A stretch of 64,000 nucleotides of DNA, taken from IMG/VR virus record IMGVR_UViG_3300009171_000001, positions 1 to 64,000 of that record; one strand, 5' to 3'. Of the stretch, positions 8,637 through 17,049 are shown in pieces; position 1 is the first letter of the stretch, and the number at the start of each line of letters is the position of its first letter. The notes beneath the pieces were generated by a model. It was not told where the DNA came from, did no database searches, and saw only the letters and a program-made list of their open reading frames with translations. The DNA comes from a virus. Made by a program: the position numbers and the translations under genes.

Positions 8637-8942
8637 TTATCCTTTTGGACGTTTGTTCACTATCAATTCTTTAACACTTGCAAATCCAGCATCAACTTTC
8701 TTTTCTAACAAATTCAAAGTTGAATCAAATCTCTTCACTGTTTCTGTACAAGTATCTTTGAATTGAACGGTTCTTTGAAGATGTAAAACTTCTTCTCGAA
8801 TACCCGATTGATTTTCATTAACATCCTTACTATTACGTTTAGAAGCAAAAGCAAACGCCTCTTTCACCACAAGAATGGCGATAATACTTCCCACACCCAC
8901 TTGGGTTATAGAATCACTTTGAGCTAACAAATTATTTATCAT
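8637..8942 (-). CDS. Small membrane protein in the connector module, unknown function
   Basis: This 101-residue protein has one predicted membrane segment near residues 16-33 (VGVGSIIAILVVKEAFAF) followed by a charged tail with heptad-like leucines (VLHLQRTVQFKD, LNLLEKKVDAGF) that may form a coiled coil. It is placed between the head closure and connector genes with 3-nt gaps. Holin-like and XhlA-like proteins can have this form, but no decisive motif is present. I do not recognise it; a lysis role is only one possibility. Confidence 0.5.
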   Translation of the reverse strand: MINNLLAQSDSITQVGVGSIIAILVVKEAFAFASKRNSKDVNENQSGIREEVLHLQRTVQFKDTCTETVKRFDSTLNLLEKKVDAGFASVKELIVNKRPKG

Positions 8943-8945
8943 TAA

Positions 8946-9347
8946 TTATTCCTCTTCATCCTCTAAATCAGTACCTAACCAGGAGATACCCGCTGTAATT
9001 TTTGCCCCGTGTTTGGCTTGTACATTTAGTGCTGACAATCCACCAGCACTATCTAATCTCATCACCATTTGGCCGTAACGTGTGTTGTCAAAACCAAGTG
9101 CAATTACACTTTCAAAACTTTCACTAACCGGCCCACCTTTTTCTTGCGTTACCCGAACATCCCTTTGAGCATAAAAGTGGGCTGAAAGCCAAACAGCTAT
9201 CATATTTAATCGAGTGTCGTCATAATCGTCCGTACTACAATGCTCGGTGACCAATACTACTGCAGCAGCAATAAATGGGGCCAAATTTATGGTAGCATCT
9301 ACCTCAATAATTGCTTCCACATCATCAGATGTTACAGATATACTCAT
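8946..9347 (-). CDS. Head-tail connector (DUF4054-like), intact copy
   Basis: This 133-residue protein resembles DUF4054-type connector proteins: an N-terminal TSDDVEAIIEVDATINLAPFI segment, an LVTEHC segment, then LNMIAVWLSAHFYAQRD with the typical L-x-x-H helix. The C-terminus is acidic (DLEDEEE). Its start overlaps the stop of the upstream homing endonuclease by 4 nt (ATGA). Residues 1-50 have a diverged, truncated relative upstream of the endonuclease (10063-10221), matching at 32 of 50 positions. It should bind the portal or head completion ring. Confidence 0.65.
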   Translation of the reverse strand: MSISVTSDDVEAIIEVDATINLAPFIAAAVVLVTEHCSTDDYDDTRLNMIAVWLSAHFYAQRDVRVTQEKGGPVSESFESVIALGFDNTRYGQMVMRLDSAGGLSALNVQAKHGAKITAGISWLGTDLEDEEE

Positions 9348-10063
9348 GCTAATCTCCTCAAACGGTTATATCCATAAACCTTAAACTGTCTAATTCGCTT
9401 TCGTCTTTTTTCACACCATACTTTTGCTGCTAACCATTTGGCTTTGTTTTGAGGATTATTCCAAGCAAATTCAGGTTTCAATTCTATCAAATCCACTTTA
9501 CCATTTGCATAATAAACGAGAAGGTCTGGTATATAAACGTGAATGATTTTCTTCCATACATAAGAAATAGCAACAGGTTCTGTTTTATATTTCATAACCG
9601 TAGATTGCTTTTCTAAAAGCATATACCAATCCCGTTCAAGGTGGGAACGATAATGTAGCTTCTTTTGATTCTTTTGAGAATAAAACCAACCACCCCTTCC
9701 TCGTCCATTATTACTATGTCCTGCCTGAATTCGTTTTATTGCAACTTTCCTCAATTTTGCTTTTTGTTTCTCAGTAAGATGACCACCTTTATTTGCTCCA
9801 GGATGTCCCATAAGCGAATTACTAATTTTCCTTTTCGTCTCATTTGAAGTTATGTGTCCTTTGAGACCTTCACTAATACGCCTCCGCTCATCTACAGATG
9901 GTATTCTTCCAAATGTTTTACTTGGGGGCATAGTTTGAAATCGAATTTTCTGGGCCTTACTCATTTTTCTTTTCTGTTCTGGAGTTCTCTTTTTACCCCG
10001 TAAAGAGGCTGCCCTTCTTGCTATCCAAATATCAGTATGATGTTTTATATGATTGTTGGCCAT
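9344..10063 (-). CDS. Homing endonuclease with NUMOD3 repeats and TnsA-like nuclease domain
   Basis: This 239-residue basic protein begins with at least three NUMOD3-type DNA-binding repeats (LRGKKRTPEQKRKMSKAQ, SVDERRRISEGLKGH, SNETKRKISNSLMGH). Residues about 135-235 form a PD-(D/E)XK nuclease of TnsA type: SHLERDW supplies the first Glu, YIPDLLV the Asp and LIELKPE the E-x-K pair. NUMOD3 proteins are typical of free-standing or intron-encoded homing endonucleases. The gene overlaps the preceding connector fragment (TAATG) and the following intact connector (ATGA), so it sits exactly within a duplicated connector locus. Function is confident; target specificity is inferred from place. Confidence 0.8.
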   Translation of the reverse strand: MANNHIKHHTDIWIARRAASLRGKKRTPEQKRKMSKAQKIRFQTMPPSKTFGRIPSVDERRRISEGLKGHITSNETKRKISNSLMGHPGANKGGHLTEKQKAKLRKVAIKRIQAGHSNNGRGRGGWFYSQKNQKKLHYRSHLERDWYMLLEKQSTVMKYKTEPVAISYVWKKIIHVYIPDLLVYYANGKVDLIELKPEFAWNNPQNKAKWLAAKVWCEKRRKRIRQFKVYGYNRLRRLA

Positions 10064-10221
10064 TAAAATCCTATTAATTCCAGCCGCGTAGCATCATAAT
10101 CATCTGTACTACAATGTTCGGTAACTAAAGCATTAGCTACTTCAATAAATGGAGTTAAACTTATTGTGGCATCCACCTCAATAATTCCACCCACAGCTTC
10201 AGCCGTTGTTCTCACTGCCAT
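10063..10221 (-). pseudogene. Truncated 5' copy of the connector gene
   Basis: A 52-codon frame starting with ATG at 10221 reads MAVRTTAEAVGGIIEVDATI and ends LELIGF at a TAA overlapping the endonuclease ATG. It matches the first 50 residues of the intact connector gene at 8946-9347 in 32 positions, with an identical LVTEHCSTDDYD core, and then breaks off where the endonuclease gene begins. It is too short to make the connector fold. It is either the disrupted native 5' end left by endonuclease insertion or flanking donor DNA carried along. Confidence 0.75.
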
Positions 10222-10233
10222 AATAATTTCCTC

Positions 10234-10863
10234 TTACATTAACTTGCGGACAGATTCCCTCACACCCGATGTTTCCTGTGATTCCTGGAGAATCGCTTTT
10301 GCTACCACCACATCAGTTACAACCGGATTGGCCAACAGAGTATTTACAGAATGAACAAGGCCGGAGCTCACTTTCTTTGCCCGCTTGGCAAGAATAGTCC
10401 CTATTGTTCCAGCAAGAATACCCCCCAGCGTTATCAAAGGGCCAACGGGAGCTGGTATCAGGGGACCAACCTGAGAAGCCGCTTGACCATACAGAATTAA
10501 CTCATCGGCATAGGTTACGTCTTTGTCTTTAAGTTCAAGGAGTTTGGCTTGCCATATATTTATCTGGGCATCAATCTGTGCCTTCTTCTCGGCCACAACC
10601 GTAGCCTGAGCTATAGCATTAGTAAGTAATGCTTGAATCTTCTCCCGTTCAGGCAAGGCCAAATTTGGGTCTGCCAATACCGTCTGCATTTCAATCATCC
10701 CTTGCCGCAAGGTTGTCAACTGCTCAGTCATCGCGGTCGAGGCTTCGTTAGCTTTTGCCACAATACCTTCAAGCAAGTCCAACCGTTCTCTACTGTCTGT
10801 ACCACAACCACCAATAAGCAGAGAAATCATAAGTATAACCATCATTAAATAACAACGCCGCAT
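10234..10863 (-). CDS. Phage-encoded lipoprotein with coiled coil
   Basis: The 209-residue product has a signal peptide of about 20 residues ending in a lipobox (LLIGGC), so Cys20 is probably lipid-modified. Residues about 28-120 are Q/A/E-rich and helical, likely a coiled coil. A glycine-rich hydrophobic segment (GPLITLGGILAGTIGTILA, near 140-160) could insert into a membrane and is followed by basic KRAKK. It overlaps its upstream neighbour by 19 nt. Candidate roles are spanin-like lysis factor or superinfection-exclusion lipoprotein; nothing in the sequence decides between them. Confidence 0.55.
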   Translation of the reverse strand: MRRCYLMMVILMISLLIGGCGTDSRERLDLLEGIVAKANEASTAMTEQLTTLRQGMIEMQTVLADPNLALPEREKIQALLTNAIAQATVVAEKKAQIDAQINIWQAKLLELKDKDVTYADELILYGQAASQVGPLIPAPVGPLITLGGILAGTIGTILAKRAKKVSSGLVHSVNTLLANPVVTDVVVAKAILQESQETSGVRESVRKLM

Positions 10864-11555
10864 AATTCACTTCCTTTCTGTGCATCTTTAGGTTCGTCAT
10901 CTTTTACAACCCTTTGATGCTTAGCCCAAAATTCTTTTGTTCCAATTTTTGGAAATACAATCAAACTACTATCATCTGTCACATTTACTACTGAACAATT
11001 TGGAAACTTTTCCTTCAAATCCCTATTAACATAACCAAACGCTACCAACATTCTGGCATATACATCTTTAGATGGTTTGTCTATCTGAAAATTGTGCCAG
11101 TTAGGATTATTATTATCGTCAAGGTGCATATCAAAACCAAGCAGATATATGTTATTTGCACCGAACAATAAAGCCAAATTGATAGCCGTGGCACCAGAGC
11201 TGGCATTATATCCTAAAGCATCACGATGAAGGCCACGTGTTTGTCGTTGCATAATCTTAATCCACGGTTCATTGCATCCTATCAACTGGTTGCAATTAGT
11301 AACAACAGGACCAGTAAATTTGGCAAGCTCTTCATATACACCAACTCTTGGCTTTTTACCATCGTATAGAAATTTGCGGTCAACAAAAACACATACCTTG
11401 CAAATCTCAGGCCCCAAACGAAAGGCGTTGTTGCAACCTATCGTATTCTCATCCCGTAACAATTCCCAATCAAAGTTACGAAGTGATGGGCCACCACCTA
11501 TGATAAAAGCATCTTGACCTTGCCAAATTGGCTCTGGATTCCACCAATTGACCAT
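10845..11555 (-). CDS. MptE/DUF115-like enzyme of unknown role
   Basis: This 236-residue protein carries motifs of the DUF115/6-hydroxymethylpterin pyrophosphokinase MptE-like superfamily: IIGGGPSLRNFDWELL near the N-terminus, GCNNAFRLG, a GYNASSGATAINLALLFGA segment around residue 117 and IYLLGFDMHLD with an NPNWHNF tail. Members occur in many phages and polysaccharide loci, but their substrates are uncertain. It lies between the capsid and lipoprotein genes, an accessory position. It may act on the host surface or a nucleotide-linked substrate; this is inference. Starts with ATG at 11555, just after the preceding gene. Confidence 0.65.
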   Translation of the reverse strand: MVNWWNPEPIWQGQDAFIIGGGPSLRNFDWELLRDENTIGCNNAFRLGPEICKVCVFVDRKFLYDGKKPRVGVYEELAKFTGPVVTNCNQLIGCNEPWIKIMQRQTRGLHRDALGYNASSGATAINLALLFGANNIYLLGFDMHLDDNNNPNWHNFQIDKPSKDVYARMLVAFGYVNRDLKEKFPNCSVVNVTDDSSLIVFPKIGTKEFWAKHQRVVKDDEPKDAQKGSELCGVVI

Positions 11556-11558
11556 ATT

Positions 11559-12029
11559 TCACTCCAGACGCTCGGTAATAAAATCATTCACCTGAGACCG
11601 TAATATAGGCCCATTTGTGGTCAAGACTTTCCCTTCCTTATCAGTAATAGTGTACTTGTGGTCTTTATACAGTATATGCAAACCCAATGCACGAGCACGT
11701 GTAAATTTCAGAGTGACATCCTTGCCAGGAAGATTAATAATATCCACAGCACCTTGCTTAACTGCTTCCGCAACGGCGGATTCCTTGGGACACGCTCCCG
11801 TGAGGGCCGTTTGTCCCAAGGTTGTATCCGCTTTCGGGAGGAGGCTTTCTGCTTCCTTATCTGTCAAACGCCGAAATTTATTAGAACCAAACAAGGCTAC
11901 CAAATCCTGTTTTGATTCAACTACAGGCTGCTCAAGGTAAATCCTTTCGCCCTGTTCGTTTCTACCCATCACTGTTTGGTATTTTTTTCCCAACTCAGTA
12001 TGGATTCCATGTAGTAACTGAAAATACAT
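11559..12029 (-). CDS. Hypothetical protein downstream of the capsid gene
   Basis: I do not recognise this 156-residue protein. It starts MYFQLLHGIHTELGKKYQTVM, contains a possible beta-rich N-terminal segment (residues 1-45) reminiscent of short virion-linked proteins, a central DKEAESLLPKADTTLG linker and a C-terminal HKYTITDKEGKVLTTNG hairpin-like segment. It follows the major capsid gene after 67 nt, with a clear ribosome binding site (AAAGGAC). A head-tail or capsid accessory role is suggested only by position. Confidence 0.5.
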   Translation of the reverse strand: MYFQLLHGIHTELGKKYQTVMGRNEQGERIYLEQPVVESKQDLVALFGSNKFRRLTDKEAESLLPKADTTLGQTALTGACPKESAVAEAVKQGAVDIINLPGKDVTLKFTRARALGLHILYKDHKYTITDKEGKVLTTNGPILRSQVNDFITERLE

Positions 12030-12096
12030 AATTTGTCCTTTCCTATTTTTTCATAGGTTAAAAACCAATCCAACCTAACAATACTTAGCCCTATTT

Positions 12097-13179
12097 TTAG
12101 CTGGTGCTACCGTGGACGATGCCAGTATTACCATCAATGTCTGCCCGAAGTTGCGGGATGATAATACACATCACCTTGAAATTCTTCAACAAACCACCAT
12201 GGGTGTCCCATTCCAAGGTCATTATATCCATCCCAATAACCATACGGATGGTGCTACTATCCATTTCAAGCAAAATCACATTGTATGTGCTGTCTGCTGT
12301 ATCCAGATAATCCAGTGTACGAACATCGGAAATACCGTCGATTTCCTTAATTCTATTCCGCAATGTCTTGTTGGGATAATTGGTGTTGAAATCATCATCC
12401 AAATACTTATCCCACGCTGAGGAATAATACAGGACAAATGGCCCATAATGTTTAGCATCTTGAGCGGTCTGCTTCATTGCCAGGATTTCAACCAGATGTG
12501 TAGCAGCCGTCCAACCAGTAGCAGTGGGGGATGTAATAGTGTCTGTGAGTCTGCTTGTAAAATTAGCCATCCCATAAATCGTCCCACCACCATAAGCATA
12601 GGAAGATAGACGGCCCAACGTGAGCTTTTCAACCATCTCAGCAACCTTACGACCAGCCAATTCACCCATCGTAGTATCGAGCGGAGCGCCAGACTGACGC
12701 GAGGTTTGAATCTGTCGCAGCGAGAATTGGAAATCCTTATGGATGATTGGAAGGGGCAAGAAAGCCGATTCAAAGACCGGCCTATCATCCGCACCCAACC
12801 GCAAACCATCCATACTAATGGTGGCATCGTTGATGTCACTCATCTTTTGATATTCCAATACGGTTGTACCCATACCATTAGGCACACCATAAGTCAATCC
12901 AGACCCACGCAAATCAGCTACAACCCGCAGACGATTTCTGGCTGCCCGAAGAACCTGGGTGTCCAAATGTAGCCATGCTTCTTTTGTCAATGTGGCCTGT
13001 GTATTGGTGCGGATTGCTTCCAATTTACCGTTTCGATAAACGGTAACATAGGATTGTCCATTCTCCGCAATATACGGACGCAGTACACCTGGGTCCATAT
13101 TACATGCCATCAATTTAGATGCCATGTCTGGATTGCTGGACATGCCATTGAGGATAAAATCTATTTGAGCATTTTGCAT
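12097..13179 (-). CDS. Major capsid protein
   Basis: This 360-residue protein has the size and plan of HK97-fold major capsid proteins of the encapsulin-like type: an N-terminal helical arm, ATLTKEAWLHLDTQVLRAARNRLRVVADLRGSG in the E-loop/spine region (residues about 62-95), DRPVFESAFLPLPIIHKDFQFS near 130-150, a GRKVAEMVEKLTLG helix near 175 and a C-terminal TIRMVIGMDIMTLEWDTHGGLLKNFKVMCIIIPQLRAD strand region. It follows the decoration and protease-scaffold genes in the expected order. It assembles the procapsid shell. Confidence 0.8.
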   Translation of the reverse strand: MQNAQIDFILNGMSSNPDMASKLMACNMDPGVLRPYIAENGQSYVTVYRNGKLEAIRTNTQATLTKEAWLHLDTQVLRAARNRLRVVADLRGSGLTYGVPNGMGTTVLEYQKMSDINDATISMDGLRLGADDRPVFESAFLPLPIIHKDFQFSLRQIQTSRQSGAPLDTTMGELAGRKVAEMVEKLTLGRLSSYAYGGGTIYGMANFTSRLTDTITSPTATGWTAATHLVEILAMKQTAQDAKHYGPFVLYYSSAWDKYLDDDFNTNYPNKTLRNRIKEIDGISDVRTLDYLDTADSTYNVILLEMDSSTIRMVIGMDIMTLEWDTHGGLLKNFKVMCIIIPQLRADIDGNTGIVHGSTS

Positions 13180-13253
13180 TCTAAAGCTCCTTTCAATTAG
13201 TTTTTATTATTTTTTGTTATTTTTTCTGTTGATATCCTTTTGTACAATCTGAT

Positions 13254-13697
13254 TTATGCAATCTGGATGGCCTTGAGTGTGTCTTCTTCCAATGCATCAA
13301 ATTCTGCTTCAGAGGCATCAATGTGACCAACTATATTGTCCAATTCAGTTGAAGTGGACAAATTGGACACAAGAATAACATGTCCTGTACCATCACTGGC
13401 CACCTCTTGCCCAGGGCTACCAGTCTCTCCCGCAAGCATCAACAGGTTAAAAACTGAACCTGGTGACATCACGGCAATGGAAACGATGTCATCTTCAGAA
13501 TAATCTGTATCAACCCCATTACCCTGCAAAGCATCTTCCACAGCTACCATACGCCCGTGTCGGCCACCTTCATTGGAATGAGCTTGTACTTCGCCATCTG
13601 TAGTCATTTCCAAAATCATTCCAGGCTTAATGGTACCAGCAGCCACCGCCTCTTCATGTCGCCAATCACCTTTGTTATGTATTCTACGATATGCCAT
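13254..13697 (-). CDS. Capsid decoration/stabilisation-like protein
   Basis: This 147-residue protein sits between the protease-scaffold and major capsid genes, where decoration proteins are usual. It is beta-rich, with GTIKPGMILEMTTDGEVQAHSNEGG near residue 22, GRMVAVEDALQGNGVDTDYSEDD and a GSVFNLLMLAGETGSPGQEVASDGTGHVIL stretch, a plan like that of small beta-barrel capsid decoration proteins such as lambda gpD-type or related families. It ends with an acidic helix (EAEFDALEEDT). Role inferred from order and fold-like pattern. Confidence 0.6.
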   Translation of the reverse strand: MAYRRIHNKGDWRHEEAVAAGTIKPGMILEMTTDGEVQAHSNEGGRHGRMVAVEDALQGNGVDTDYSEDDIVSIAVMSPGSVFNLLMLAGETGSPGQEVASDGTGHVILVSNLSTSTELDNIVGHIDASEAEFDALEEDTLKAIQIA

Positions 13698-13770
13698 TCT
13701 GCTATCCTTTCAACAAGTATATTTACTGATTTTTATTTACTTTTTCTACTCAGATGAATAAATGAAAGAA

Positions 13771-15600
13771 TTAACTTGCTTTCTTGTCAAAATTCATCGT
13801 GGGCAAAGCCAATGGTTCAACCGGCTTATCATCTGTCCCCGCACCATTCTGACCGAGGAAAATGGGAATCGTTCTGGGTGCTATATTTTCCTCAGTAGCC
13901 AGGTTTGCAATACCCCGCAAATCTTCAACACTTTTCGTTGCCAAATACTCTTTGGTAAATATGTTGCGTTTGTTCGCTGTGATGGCTTCAATGAGATTCT
14001 TACGAACCTCTGCCGCCGTCCTTTTCGCCTCAAGCATCCCTTCCCTCAATGTAAGGGGAGCATTGGCAATATACTCATCTTCAGTCATTGCCTTCGGAGC
14101 GGCTGCCGGTTGAGCATTAGCTACGGGCAGCGGGGCAGCCGGATTTGGTTTGTCTTCCGGCTTGTTGACATCGGGGGACTTGGTCAACTCGGCCACATCT
14201 GCGTGCATATTCGTTAGCACCACTTCATCGAGAGCCATCAACACTGACCGATGCTCCTCAGTCCACGATGTCCTTTCGTTTTCTATGAGTTCATTTACAA
14301 TTTTCTCTTTGTCCATCTTCTTACCTTTCAAAATAGGATTTTCTTTGTTTGTTGACAATGTTATTTCTTTATATGTAACCTGACGCTCAACACTTACCGA
14401 CAAACCTTCCAACCGCACCTGACCTTTATCTATCTTGTAATTTTGTCGGTACAATTTACCATCCTTTTCATAGATGAAATAAGTATCAAACACATCAGTT
14501 ATCCACGCATTATCCTCTTTAGCTATTAAAGCCCCCCGCAACAAGGTTTGTACAGAATCATAACTTATCTCATTCATTATGATAGTTGAAACATTAGTTA
14601 CACCCTTGTACTTAGCCACCCAAGTTTGGGCTTTGCCAAAATCCCACTTATCCCTCTTAAACAAATAGGCTTGCACAATGGTATTACCCTCCCCCTTCAC
14701 ATTTCCTATCACAACTTTGATGCCTTTGAGCTTATTAAGCCAAATCGTTTTGAAACTACCCTCAACAAAAGGACCTGGTTCTTTTTGTTGCATACGGATG
14801 TATTCTTCCGTAACATCCACATCATTCTCTATAATAATCAAATCATCCCCAGATTGATTCATCCTCAATAATCCTGCCCCATCTGCTATCGAGCAAGCAC
14901 CCTTCAAATCTGGCAACACAGCCAAATGGTCTGGTTGTATATTACGGGCTGTCCCGATGTAACTCTCCCCATTCCATTCGCCTGGTGTCCGCTCCAAATC
15001 CATAAACAAGCCGGTTGAGACTTCCATCACCTCATTATTCTCTATCGCCTCAGCCACCCTATTATCCACTGTTCTTATACGGGATGGGTCCAACCATGCT
15101 TCTGCCCCCAACTTTTTACTTTCATCATTGAAAGTAGTTTTCATCAACACCCCAATTTTCCGTGCAGTCAATTCTACAGGGTCACAAGCCGACACACCTA
15201 TCCCATTCCGTTGTGGATGATAAACCACTACAGGTTTGTGATTCCATACAGCTGTCATTTTAGCCAATTCAGCAGCTGGATAGAATATGGGCCCATCACT
15301 ACCATTATGAACCCCTTCCGTTATCATTTGTACCGGCCCCACCAACCAATCCCTATCCTCCATCGAATCATGCCGCACAACAGGTTTCAAATTAGTGACA
15401 ATGTATTGAAACATTTTATTCGCTCCTTGTTGCAGATTCCCTACATAACCCGCTGCATGAGCAGCACGACCTTGAGCATTAGCTTTTTTAGTAGCTCTAC
15501 TACGGGCGGCATCATCTCCACAAGTATAATAATACTTTTTGCCGTGCCCACCCCACTGCTGGAAGCAACCCTTTGCATCTTTACCCGAATGAGTTGGCAT
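13771..15600 (-). CDS. Prohead protease (DUF2213-like) fused to scaffold
   Basis: The 609-residue product appears modular. Residues about 1-65 are a basic lysine/alanine segment (KDAKGCFQQWGGHGKKYYY) of unknown role. Residues about 66-260 match DUF2213-type phage proteases: DWLVGPVQMITEG, NHKPVVVYHP, AEAIENNEVMEVSTGLF and a NIQPDHLAVLPDLKGACS signature containing the conserved H. Residues about 280-400 hold an inserted mixed alpha/beta domain. The end (about 430-609) is alanine-, glutamate- and lysine-rich and helical, as expected for a scaffold that is cut away. It should template and then process the procapsid. The gene precedes the decoration and capsid genes. Confidence 0.7.
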   Translation of the reverse strand: MPTHSGKDAKGCFQQWGGHGKKYYYTCGDDAARSRATKKANAQGRAAHAAGYVGNLQQGANKMFQYIVTNLKPVVRHDSMEDRDWLVGPVQMITEGVHNGSDGPIFYPAAELAKMTAVWNHKPVVVYHPQRNGIGVSACDPVELTARKIGVLMKTTFNDESKKLGAEAWLDPSRIRTVDNRVAEAIENNEVMEVSTGLFMDLERTPGEWNGESYIGTARNIQPDHLAVLPDLKGACSIADGAGLLRMNQSGDDLIIIENDVDVTEEYIRMQQKEPGPFVEGSFKTIWLNKLKGIKVVIGNVKGEGNTIVQAYLFKRDKWDFGKAQTWVAKYKGVTNVSTIIMNEISYDSVQTLLRGALIAKEDNAWITDVFDTYFIYEKDGKLYRQNYKIDKGQVRLEGLSVSVERQVTYKEITLSTNKENPILKGKKMDKEKIVNELIENERTSWTEEHRSVLMALDEVVLTNMHADVAELTKSPDVNKPEDKPNPAAPLPVANAQPAAAPKAMTEDEYIANAPLTLREGMLEAKRTAAEVRKNLIEAITANKRNIFTKEYLATKSVEDLRGIANLATEENIAPRTIPIFLGQNGAGTDDKPVEPLALPTMNFDKKAS

Positions 15601-15811
15601 TCAAAAACACCAAAACAAAAACTTATTATCGGGCAATCCCCTTACCCTTGCTATAAAAGTATATATCAACAAAGATAAAGTCAAGAGAATTTTGAAAAAT
15701 AGGAATGGAATTTTAGGAAAATAAGGAAGTGAAGTGCTTTATCTCTTTGCCATTATTGAACTTACGGGGGAAATAATTAATTAAAAAATTTTCTAATCAT
15801 TGCAAAAATAT

Positions 15812-15904
15812 CAGTCTGGCGGGCAGGTGCATTATGCGTAGTTTGCGCTAATAGGCTCAGACCTGCCACTGTCCATCGCCACTGACCACGCCGCCACCAG
15901 ACTG
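15812..15904 (-). repeat. Intergenic long-loop hairpin, copy 1
   Basis: CAGTCTGG at one end pairs with CCAGACTG at the other around a loop of more than 60 nt; read as minus-strand RNA the stem extends by a G-U and two G-C pairs. It begins directly after the stop of the 53-codon gene at 15909. The adjacent 200 bp down to 15601 is AT-rich, shows no reading frame I can support and contains only the promoter-less leader of the protease gene. Copies 2 and 3 lie at 16095 and 17050. Confidence 0.5.
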
Positions 15905-15908
15905 TTAT

Positions 15909-16070
15909 TTACTTCATAATTTCGAGCATGACTTTTGATGCTTTGCAAACATTTTCAAATGCTCGAATTGCATCGGTTTTGGCATCATAATATACAAGAA
16001 AACGCCGACGAATCTCTTGTTCGCAGTCTGTACCGGCATCTTTAATAAGCACTATTCTAACCTCGTACAT
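15909..16070 (-). CDS. Small hypothetical protein, 53 residues
   Basis: ATG at 16070 follows AAAGGAG at good spacing (an in-frame-shifted ATG 5 nt upstream is less likely). The product reads MYEVRIVLIKDAGTDCEQEI and continues with RRRFLVYYDAKTDAIRAFEN, an alpha/beta pattern with a basic middle. It is bracketed by two copies of a long-loop hairpin element. I do not recognise a family. Its reality is supported by the ribosome binding site and by the hairpin starting immediately after its stop, as for its neighbours. Confidence 0.55.
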   Translation of the reverse strand: MYEVRIVLIKDAGTDCEQEIRRRFLVYYDAKTDAIRAFENVCKASKVMLEIMK

Positions 16071-16094
16071 TTCATTTTCTCCTTTTCAAAAATA

Positions 16095-16182
16095 AGTCTG
16101 GCGGGCAGGATTCGACCGTTTTGACGCTTCATTGGCAGGTCAAAATCCATCGGCAATTTTCCGGTCTTGCCGCCGCCAGACT
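16095..16182 (-). repeat. Intergenic long-loop hairpin, copy 2
   Basis: AGTCTGGCGG at 16095-16104 pairs perfectly with CCGCCAGACT at 16173-16182. The element fills the space between the stop of the 32-codon gene and the ribosome binding site of the 53-codon gene. The stem sequence is nearly the same as in copy 1 while the loop differs, so the stem is what is conserved. Confidence 0.55.
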
Positions 16183-16183
16183 G

Positions 16184-16282
16184 TTATTCTGGTCGAGATG
16201 CCAACCACCAGATAATAAATATTACTATACTTATTGCAACACCTATACTTAGGGGCAACAACAATATGGTTATGTCGCTCAT
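16184..16282 (-). CDS. Single-span membrane peptide, 32 residues
   Basis: ATG at 16282 follows AAAGGAGAATAG. The product begins MSDITILLLPLSIGVAISIV and continues IFIIWWLASRPE, so nearly the whole chain is one hydrophobic helix with a short basic end. It could be a small holin-like, regulatory or host-membrane peptide. It stands alone between the sigma-like gene and hairpin copy 2. No family is recognised; the call rests on the ribosome binding site, hydrophobic pattern and flanking elements. Confidence 0.5.
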   Translation of the reverse strand: MSDITILLLPLSIGVAISIVIFIIWWLASRPE

Positions 16283-16322
16283 TCTATTCTCCTTTTCAAA
16301 AAATTCAGCAGGATTTCCTTAT

Positions 16323-16805
16323 TCAATGTACCACTGTAAAATCTTTAATTTTATTAACTATTTGATTAACCCGCTTACGAATAGTCTCTTTCGAGACACA
16401 ATACTTTCGAGTCAACTCTAACACCGACAACTGGCATATGTACTTATCATAAAGAAGAACAAAATCCTCTGCTGACACACAATCCCGCAATTCGATAAGA
16501 GTAGCATCATCTGTGGTAACTTGTTCTTCAATTTCTTTATGGATTTGTAACTCATTTTCCTTTTGCCAATATCGTGCCATTGCAAAAGCACAATCTAAAT
16601 ACCCATACTTTTTAGCCTCATCCAAATTTTTAGCATATCGCAACATCTTAAACCAACCAACGCCTATCAATTCACCCTTCTCACACTCCTTTCCTACAAT
16701 TCTACAGGCTTTCTTTTCTGCAGCCTCTAACATCCCCCAACAATCAGGATGCCAAAAATTGGACTTATTTCGTAAAGGCCTTCCCTGAGCTCTACGAGTA
16801 ATCAT
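16323..16805 (-). CDS. Sigma-factor-like protein (regions 2 and 4), tentative
   Basis: In this 160-residue protein the stretch at about 45-80 (GELIGVGWFKMLRYAKNLDE, then YGYLDCAFAMARYW) is like sigma-70 region 2, and residues about 125-158 (YICQLSVLELTRKYCVSKETIRKRVNQIV) are like a region 4 helix-turn-helix. Length matches ECF-type factors. The N-terminus contains an HPDCWGM segment. If it works, it would direct host RNA polymerase to phage promoters, and its place among small genes of the structural strand suggests a late role. A plain DNA-binding regulator is the alternative. Confidence 0.5.
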   Translation of the reverse strand: MITRRAQGRPLRNKSNFWHPDCWGMLEAAEKKACRIVGKECEKGELIGVGWFKMLRYAKNLDEAKKYGYLDCAFAMARYWQKENELQIHKEIEEQVTTDDATLIELRDCVSAEDFVLLYDKYICQLSVLELTRKYCVSKETIRKRVNQIVNKIKDFTVVH

Positions 16806-16809
16806 TTGT

Positions 16810-17022
16810 TCATTTTCCTTTTTTAGTTTTCTTGGCTCTTCTTACGGAGGTAGCCATTTCATACATAGTTTTTAAGTCTTTGTAATCAACCACCCAACCA
16901 CCCCTATCCCCGTGTTTCAGTGAAATCCCATCTGTTATACGTCCACATGCATTTGGCCCAGGACTGAATACCAATCTTGATTCGGAATGACCCGCCACGA
17001 TAAAAGTTATGTCTTTCATCAT
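16810..17022 (-). CDS. Small hypothetical protein, 70 residues
   Basis: It starts MMKDITFIVAGHSESRLVFS with AAGGAG about 9 nt upstream of the ATG, contains a glycine-rich RITDGISLKHGDRGGWVVDY segment and a basic C-terminus (SVRRAKKTKKGK). It lies 4 nt upstream of the sigma-like gene, so the two may be co-translated. I do not recognise a family. Confidence 0.5.
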   Translation of the reverse strand: MMKDITFIVAGHSESRLVFSPGPNACGRITDGISLKHGDRGGWVVDYKDLKTMYEMATSVRRAKKTKKGK

Positions 17023-17049
17023 AGTCTAATTCTCCTTGCTCTAAAATAT

